64,000 nucleotides of DNA from Gymnopilus junonius (lineage: Eukaryota > Basidiomycota > Agaricomycetes > Agaricales > Galerinaceae), in assembly GCA_015501075.1 (NCBI GenBank), contig JADNYJ010000067.1, positions 62,001-126,000 on the forward strand. Direction: 5' to 3'. Numbering within the stretch: position 1 is the stretch's first letter; every line of letters begins with the position of its first letter. Under the pieces are notes generated by a model. It did not search any database, was not told the DNA's origin, and saw only the letters and a list, made by a program, of their open reading frames with translations. A program made the translations under genes and the position numbers. This document shows, piece by piece, positions 57,830-64,000 of this stretch.

Positions 57830-59186
57830 ATGAACTCTCTGAAATTGAACGGCCTCACGCATCCTAACATCCCTCTCGAAGTATTGTACCAGGTCATCGA
57901 TGACATCTATGCCTCCCAAGACCGGCGATCATTGTCGTTGATTTCGCTCACGTCCCAAACTTTCCGTTTCATTTGCTGCAAAAACGATTTACTTCAATTC
58001 TCATTGACAACGAGGAGGAACGGACTTTGAAAAAACGCGTTCGTAAATTGAGTGCCCTCATCAAAGCAGAATCTTCCCATCTACGACCACCTACAGGGAT
58101 GATAGGTGTTTCGTCATTTATCTTACCTTTTCGCTATGATCACGGACATTCGCCTCCATGCTGAATACCAATCTCATGGTGCCTATCATGACGAATTTGT
58201 TTCGCGAGAATGATATATCTCCTTGTCACCAAGGTTGTTGGAGTTGGGTGCAGATATTAACGCTCTACGGGCACGGCGCAAATGGCGAGGTGGAACAAAC
58301 TTTCCAAAGACTTCATATCAGCTTTTCTTGATCTTTACAGGAACTCTTTCTTAACCTCTCTCAGCCTGACATTTTTCTCAAAGGTCCCGAGAAACATTTT
58401 ACATGGCCCGAACAAATTGAAGGATTTGGAGTTGGCAGCAGTTTATTTTGCCAACGATGATGCAAGTAATTGAACGAGTGATGGCAGCCCTATTTTCCTT
58501 GAGTACCTTCACATGGGACATGCTTTCCTTCTGTCCGAATTACTTGACGCAATTGGTCATGGTTCGTCGAGAATAATGAAACATATGCTCGAAGGAGTTT
58601 TTATTCAGCTGAGAACATTGAAACTGTTCATTGGCAGCGAGCATAATTCAGTGGCTCCGATCATCTATGCAGCGAAGAACCTTCAATCTCTGCAATTGAG
58701 TAGTCTAGGTAGGTTCAATCTACACTAATGTATAATTTCGAGACCTTACATCCAATGCAAGCGCGTTCCTCCCCGACCATTTCATTGGATTATCACCACT
58801 TGTCACATTTGCAGTCCATCTACATTCGCATCGAGTCCGATTTCCATAAGGCAGGCGAAAATTTGGTGAACGTGCCTGACATGGCAGTCGCTTTGCTTGG
58901 AAACCCCATTCCTCCGAATATTTCGAATGTGGAGATGGAATTCGACATGTGTCCAGACGACTTGAGGGAATATTCATTGGATCAGATCTTTAATCCTTTC
59001 TCCATCCTTGCATTGCACCTGCAAAGAAGTGAATTTACAGAGCACGTTCAAATTACTATCTGTGCTCTTTTCAAGGGGACTTGTCAGCGACAGTACGATG
59101 TTAACAAGGAGCACATTCTAGAACGCTTTAACCGTGTATTTGATCCTGTGGGTCAGAGGCCAACTTGGACATGCGGTGCATTATAA
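57830..59186 (+). pseudogene. F-box-like gene with several frame changes
   Basis: The start MNSLKLNGLTHPNIPLEVLY is followed by QVIDDIYASQDRRSLSLISL and TSQTFRF, a typical mushroom F-box-like N-terminus. Later blocks are LIDNEEERTLKKRVRKLSAL, NKLSKDFISAFLDLYRNSFL, TSLSLTFFSKVPRNILHGP, HGSSRIMKHMLEGVFIQLRT, LSHLQSIYIRIES and EHILERFNRVFDPVGQRPTW, ending at TAA 59184-59186. The blocks are collinear but lie in different frames (changes near 57985, 58150 and 58300, and around 58480 and 58725). It is a decayed gene unless most indels are sequence errors. Confidence 0.5.
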
Positions 59187-60133
59187 AATGACACGCTTGC
59201 TAAACTCGCATGAACTTAAATATTATAATGAACGGATTGAATACATGCAGCACTGCAAGCATGATGAGTGAAGGCGATTTCTGAAGCACGATCCTTGGGT
59301 ACGATAGAATACATTCCTAGGGCCTTAATCACGTACGCCACCCCATATTTCATATTTCAAAGTGTGTACTAGTACTATATTTCATTATAACAAATCTACT
59401 CAAAGTTATGAAGTAATGGCACCTACAGTGCTGTGAACGAACAAAATTTGAGCAAAAGGAATAACATGGCGAAGGACTTGGAAAAGAGTTATTTTTAGAG
59501 AGACTTACCTCTAAGGCTATGGAGGTGTGCGTGTCTCACGGCCTTTGACGCCGCACTTGGATGGTGCACAGTGCGGCGCACTTTTCGAAACCCAGATGCT
59601 CTCGAATATATTGACATATATGCAACAAAAAGAATTGAGAAAAAAGTGAGTTGAATTGGCTGAAATAAATGCGTGTCAAAGTGTGCCATTAGCCGGTGGA
59701 TGACTGTACTGCCTTTGCACTCATATAGATAATAGATTTACTCATTTTTAGTTTCTCGAGGGCCTTATCGAACGTCAGCCGGACGGCGGACATGCTGCTT
59801 TCTGGACTGGCAGACCAAATAGTCCCGCTGCATAAAAGCTCGACTTGCAGCACCAGGATCCCACAGTGTTGATTCACGGTCATCTCTGAAGTGCAGCCCC
59901 TGTCAATAGATAATATTTGCCTACGTGATGCCTTCTTGGCTGGATCCGAAATTTGGTGATCCGCTCTGTTGGCTGGCACATCTTAAGTATTCCAATAACC
60001 CATAGCTTGGGCGTCCACGGAGAGGTATATGGGCTATGAGAGTGTCAGCTGGAATTGAAAAAAGATAGGAAAATCTCGAGACCCATCAATGTGAACACAC
60101 AGAGTTCGAAGGTTTTCTGGAGATTCAAGTGAG
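59187..60133. other. No clear gene
   Basis: A minus-strand frame at 59689-59979 (RADHQISDPAKKASRRQIL) has no known domain. The stretch 60050-60133 probably contains the downstream exon of the next minus-strand gene (a segment like ENLRTLCVHIDG). Confidence 0.4.
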
Positions 60134-60760
60134 CTAGGCATTGAGCGAAGGAAGACAAGCAAGGCCATTGAGGAGGTCGTCGTCTATATCCATATTACGC
60201 AGATGGATTTCTTGCAACTTGGGCATTTCTTTGAGGGAGCTGCGGAAAAGGTAAATAGTTGATTGGTAAATTGAAGCTTCTCCGGGCGAGTTCGAACTTC
60301 TAAAATGGCACCGACGGATGGATTTTAGAAAAAGTGGGTTCCATATAATCCCCTTGAGATGAACAAGGCATCTGACACCTTGCCATGCATTGGATTTTAG
60401 GCAGTCAAACAACTTCTTTTGGAAGACATCGCAAAAGAGACCGCATGTCTCGCTCAAAGCGCGATAATCACCCGTGGTTAGCATCACTTCGGAGCAGGTG
60501 GGACTACATAATAGCTCCCAGAGCTCCAGTTGAAGTGCCACCGAAAAATCCCTTCCTAAAGGAGTCTTGCTGTTGGAGTCGGAGTGAGGCCAGGTTTTGT
60601 CTGCGTCAGGGGAGCTGCGAAGGTCAAGTACATTCAATTGGTCCGATACTGGCATGCTATGAAAAACGTCTGGGATTGATGGCGGCCGGGTAGGATCTCG
60701 AGCACGAATGCTGGAAAATGCTGATGGGGATCGTTGTGCAAGAAATGTAGAAAGGCCCAA
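60134..60760 (-). CDS. LRR-like protein, probably F-box related
   Basis: A 208-codon frame reads MGLSTFLAQRSPSAFSS, SDQLNVLDLRSSPDADKT, ALQLELWELLCSPTCSEVML, GDYRALSETCGLFCDVFQKK, SNAWQGVRCLVHLKGIIWNP, LKEMPKLQEIHLRNMDIDDD and LLNGLACLPSLNA. The LELWELL..C..F start and the LPKLQEIHLRN..L repeats resemble F-box/LRR-like proteins of mushrooms. The true start may be further up, near 60840, in another frame. Downstream LRR sequence appears to continue past 60134 in a shifted frame. Confidence 0.5.
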   Translation of the reverse strand: MGLSTFLAQRSPSAFSSIRARDPTRPPSIPDVFHSMPVSDQLNVLDLRSSPDADKTWPHSDSNSKTPLGRDFSVALQLELWELLCSPTCSEVMLTTGDYRALSETCGLFCDVFQKKLFDCLKSNAWQGVRCLVHLKGIIWNPLFLKSIRRCHFRSSNSPGEASIYQSTIYLFRSSLKEMPKLQEIHLRNMDIDDDLLNGLACLPSLNA

Positions 60761-61292
60761 AAATGCAAGTCCATTTGTATGAATCTTGATGTGACTGAAA
60801 AGGAAGGACCATTTGGCGTAGGTAAAGCTGCATCACGATAACGCCGATGTACTTTGACTTTTGGGTGTGTTGGTTGATTCAAGACAGACGGAAGCTGATG
60901 GGAGCTGACTCGACAAATGGTGTGACTCAGGGCAAACCATGGACAGAAACAAGGATGGGAACAAAATGAGCGTATAATGTAAAAATCAATAAGAATTTAT
61001 TAACTGAAAGTTAGTATGAAAGAAGTAATTGCAATGAGTTGAACGCTTACAGACCGACTTTCATTTTTCTTCATGAACTGCCGTCGAATAAGGGAGGGAC
61101 TTTAGGCCCCAAACCATCCCGGAAGGCGCTGCCGGTCTACCTTGTAAAAAGAGGGTAATGCTAGATATACGTAGAAGAACCCGAGTGTGAAAGATCAAAG
61201 TTGTTGAGTGTGTATCCAAATCCGAAAAGGGGTCCGCGTTGCCGTTGGCCGAACAACTCACGGCCTTGCTCACGACCCTCTCCTTCAAAATA

Positions 61293-62141
61293 ATGGCGTC
61301 TTCGTCACGGCGTTCGTCGCTGACACTTCTACCCCTTCTCCTTTTCTTTATTTCTTCCTTTCTCAACTCCGTCTCTGCCATAAAGTTCAACCTACAAGCG
61401 TACCGCTACCCACCATCAAAATGTATCTGGAATGCAGCTCACGCCAACGCACTTATCATCGTCACAGCAAACGTCGGCCCTGGGGTTAACCAACGCGTGG
61501 ACATTGAAATTGTTGATTCTGGTCCTAATAGGAACATTTACTTGAGCAAGAGGGGTATCAAGGCTGAGTCGAGGTTGGCCATTACGACACATGCGGAAGG
61601 TGAAGTTGGCGTGTGTTTGAAGAATTACATTGAAGGGAGTGAGTAAGCTTGCTATTATTCATGACCCTTCTGGGCACTGAACACAACATCTAGATGTTGG
61701 GAATGAGGAGCAGGGCAAACTCAGTCGTGTTATTGACTTAGACATCGATATCGGCGCTGACGCCGTGGACTACAAGTGCGTTGCCTTATCAAGAGTCGGT
61801 TAACTTCGACTAATCATTGTTCTGCTGTTTAGTGCCATTGCAAACCAAGAGTCTCTGTCAGGGCTTGAGACTGAGATGCGCAAGCTAGAGGGTTTAGTGA
61901 AAGAAGTTGCCGACGAGATGAATTACCTCAGGAAACGTGAAGAGAGATTTACAAGCACCAACTGTGCGTTTCCTCATCATTTTCCTTGCGCACCCATTCT
62001 TACCCATACTCTCTGTCAGACTCAACAAACACCCGCGTGCAGAATTTTGCATGGTTTTCCCTAATCTCCCTGACAGGTCTGGGTGTTTGGCAGATCTTTC
62101 ACCTTCGTGCTTTCTTCAAGAGAAAGTATCTTATCGATTAA
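61293..62141 (+). CDS. ERV25: p24 family cargo receptor Erv25
   Basis: p24 proteins cycle between ER and Golgi in COPII and COPI vesicles and help sort GPI-anchored cargo. Four exons (61293-61638, 61694-61775, 61833-61963, 62020-62141) join in phase to 226 residues. A signal peptide (LTLLPLLLFFISSFLNSVSA) precedes the GOLD domain (IKFNLQAYRYPPSKCIWNAA, GVCLKNYIEG), then a coiled coil (LEGLVKEVADEMNYLRKREE), one membrane helix (FAWFSLISLTGLGVWQIFHL) and a short tail RAFFKRKYLID with an FF coat-binding pair. Everything expected is present and intact. The start at 61293 is chosen because the signal peptide follows; an in-frame ATG 54 bases upstream is possible. Confidence 0.94.
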
Positions 62142-62442
62142 TGGTTTTGACGTTAGATTCTTTTATTGGCCCGACAGGAGGGGGCCGTTCATCAGCACGT
62201 ACATAAACAGTTGGCTACTGCGTTATGTATTGGCTGCATGGTTTATATAAACGTACGCTCACTCTGTTATAATGGCTATTTATTGCTTGCAATGGCACCC
62301 GCCCTTCATGACCGCAAAGCTTGTATCATCCAGAACTCTCCCCAAGCTTCGTACGGAGAAAGAACGAGGAAAGCTAACTGGAATCAAACTTTCCAACTCG
62401 CGACAACAAATTTGAATGCTTTTCAGGTAATTTCAAGTAGTC
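62142..62442. other. Convergent spacer
   Basis: Between the stops of ERV25 and the macro-domain-like gene. No gene. Confidence 0.6.
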
Positions 62443-63192
62443 TCAAAGCCTATGTGTACGATGTCCATCATCCGCATACTTCTTTGCATCCTCCCATTTC
62501 AAGGAACTCCATTTTTGTGGATTAGCACAAGCTTCGACAAAATCCCTCACGGCCAGTGCCATCTGCTGTGCACACTTTCCTGCCGATATGTTCCCTACAC
62601 CAGTCCCCAGTCCCGTTGTCAATACTTTAAGGATTGGCTTGCCTTGTGCATTGCTGTTGTGCTGATCTAATGTGACCAAGAGAGACCACATGATGTTATA
62701 GATGACCTCCCGGTTCCAAGTTGCACTCGATGGAACACGCATGGTAGGACAAAGGGCGATATAAGAGCACTGGTGAACGTTATCCTGAAACGTCGAGCCT
62801 TCTAGTTCGATCAATGTGCATGATCCAGGTGGTGCGTAGCCCCTCCATTTGCTGTACAAAATGGACTGCGCATGCTTGGTGACCGCTGGGACATCATCTG
62901 GCGACAAGGCCTCGGCCAGGAAGTAGTCAAATCTGAGATAAATTTTAGTTGGCGTAATCCCAGTCGTAGAAGGGTGGATGAGTGCTCACCCTCCATCCAA
63001 AAGGGCGTAAGAGTTGGCGGGAGAGACGATGCAGTCGAATTGTTTATCGTCTCCTTCGAGGTCGCTCAGATTGGAGGTGACCATCTTGAATTTGTCCCGG
63101 ATGGCCTCTGGGACGTGCTCTGCGAATGCGATTTTCCATTCTTCGACTAGGATGCCACTGCGGTCTAATAGAATGAAATGCAGGTTGTCCAT
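62443..63192 (-). CDS. Macro-domain-like protein (ADP-ribose binding fold)
   Basis: Two exons (63192-62990, 62932-62443) join in phase to 230 residues. It begins MDNLHFILLDRSGILVEEW, then FKMVTSNLSDLEGD, FDCIVSPANSYALLDGGFDY (the macro-domain VSPAN..L.DGG.D motif) and AQSILYSKWRGYAPPGSCTL. Then come YIALCPTMRVPSSATWNREV and LTTGLGTGVGNISAGKCAQQ, the second conserved loop. This resembles fungal macro-like proteins such as the yeast YMR087W type. Such folds bind or hydrolyse ADP-ribose derivatives; the actual substrate is unknown. A longer start at 63268 in a different frame is less likely. Confidence 0.82.
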
Positions 63193-63398
63193 CGAGATTG
63201 GCTTCGATGCGTGTGTATTCCTTGGAAAGCTTGTCCTTGTTGAAACTTCTCTTAAGTAGCGACGCCATCGAATAAACAAAGCGGAGAAGAGAAAACGGGC
63301 CGGCTAGATATTTTTAAATTTTTTCATGAATTATCAATGGTATTAATGACGAACTCCAAGCTCACTATAGGGAAGAAAGGGCAATACTTTTTCAACGA

Positions 63399-63935
63399 CT
63401 AATATTTCCTCTCAATCTGACCTCCAAGTGCCTTCCAAATCTTCAACATGTTGATCTTGGCAAGGTCGCCTTTCGCGGGCATCTCCTTCCCTCCAATCGT
63501 CGATCCGAGAGGGAAGAATGGGAACTTTCCTTCTGTGCCGGTGTTCACCAACATGACGTCCTTGGCTTCAGTATAGCCCATCAGAGTACAATCCCGCATG
63601 AGGAAGGGGTGGCCGTATCCTGTTGGATGTCCGGAGACTTCGATGTAAAGCTGGGCAGGCGCTTTGAGTTTTGAAGGTCGAACGACCGCCATGGTGCGGA
63701 CCCAGCTGGATCTTTGACTTAGAAGCCAAACTGCAATGAGCCCTCCTAGCCCACAATGGAACGCGGCAAATGCCACACGTTTCCACACTTCCTTCTTCTC
63801 AGATACTTCTGATTCAGGCGACTTCGGAGGAGTTGGAGTTGGAGTTGGAGACTGCGCGTCTTCTGGTTTACCCTTGCGCGTATTTTTTAATACGTTGGGA
63901 TATAGTTGACCACCCTCCCAGCATTCATATGCCAT
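63399..63935 (-). CDS. Unknown protein with one membrane segment
   Basis: A single uninterrupted frame of 178 codons starts MAYECWEGGQLYPNVLKN. A disordered Pro/Thr/Ser region follows (SPTPTPTPPKSPESEVSEKK), then one hydrophobic segment (FAAFHCGLGGLIAVWLLSQR) flanked by basic residues. A soluble C-terminal part contains LKAPAQLYIEVSGHPTGYGH, LMRDCTLMGYTEAKDVMLVN and GDLAKINMLKIWKALGGQ. It ends at TAA/TGA near 63399. The layout would suit a small mitochondrial or ER membrane protein, but I do not recognise the family. Confidence 0.72.
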   Translation of the reverse strand: MAYECWEGGQLYPNVLKNTRKGKPEDAQSPTPTPTPPKSPESEVSEKKEVWKRVAFAAFHCGLGGLIAVWLLSQRSSWVRTMAVVRPSKLKAPAQLYIEVSGHPTGYGHPFLMRDCTLMGYTEAKDVMLVNTGTEGKFPFFPLGSTIGGKEMPAKGDLAKINMLKIWKALGGQIERKY

Positions 63936-64000
63936 ACTTGTCCTGAATGTTCTGTTGTCAATCTAAAGTCATCGAGCGAGATAATGCTAATACACACATG

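Noticed and set aside
61208..61489. Plus-strand frame starting MCIQIRKGVRV
   Set aside because: Overlaps ERV25 exon 1 in the wrong frame; the p24 signal peptide and GOLD domain are in the other frame.
63044..63268. Alternative start MASLLKRSFNKDKL for the macro-like gene
   Set aside because: It runs out of frame with the macro-domain motifs; the ATG at 63192 gives an in-phase two-exon protein. It could be an upstream small frame.
1..64000. CRISPR arrays, bacterial operons, rRNA operons, phage modules
   Set aside because: Intron-rich eukaryotic gene structure throughout; no spaced short repeats or rRNA sequence seen.

Overview
The window is nuclear DNA of a basidiomycete fungus, very probably an Agaricomycete (mushroom-forming). 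Genes are cut by many short GT..AG introns of about 45 to 70 bases, and several families are typical of that group: a class I hydrophobin, a DUF3455 secreted protein, a CsbD-like glycine-rich protein, F-box/LRR-like proteins, large ARM/HEAT proteins, DUF4246 and a Tnp2-type transposase. All exon calls were made by hand from splice signals, reading frames and remembered family features. No database search was run.

Layout. 1-12 kb is mostly ordinary genes: the edge of an unknown gene, a 206-bp tandem repeat, a CsbD-like gene, a hydrophobin, an oligopeptide transporter (OPT), a DUF3455 secreted protein and signal peptidase subunit SPC2. 13.4-14.9 kb carries a multi-pass membrane protein with a paralogue at 52.7-53.7 kb in opposite orientation; a conserved non-coding block follows both genes at a similar distance. 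17.6-20.6 kb is a mosaic of broken genes: half an MFS transporter, an ARM-repeat fragment, and the middle of the meiotic MutS homologue MSH4. 20.6-36.5 kb holds two related coiled-coil genes, an F-box/LRR-like gene, a membrane protein, a symplekin/Pta1 fragment and a decayed repetitive gene. 36.6-37.7 kb holds the N-terminal third of MSH4 on the minus strand, followed by VPS72/YL1. A Tnp2 transposon (40-43.2 kb) abuts a DUF4246 fragment. A HEAT-repeat gene and a decayed coiled-coil/proline-rich gene follow. 55.5-60.8 kb has three F-box/LRR-like genes. The right end has intact housekeeping-type genes: ERV25 (p24 cargo receptor), a macro-domain-like gene and a one-TM protein.

Main result. The two MSH4 pieces are 16 kb apart on opposite strands but meet at the same point of the protein. 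Mentally inverting about 17.4 kb between two inverted 7-mers (ATGTCCT at 19145-19151 and its complement at 36569-36575) makes the MSH4 exons contiguous, collinear and in phase. It also gives the ARM-repeat fragment a plausible intron and downstream exon. MSH4 additionally has an early in-frame TGA and no ATPase domain, so this copy looks dead. Two genome-quality signals run through the window: repeated single-base frameshifts, even in the normally essential SPC2, and in-frame TGA codons where CGA is expected. Some breaks may therefore be sequence errors, while others look like real decay of methylated CpG DNA.
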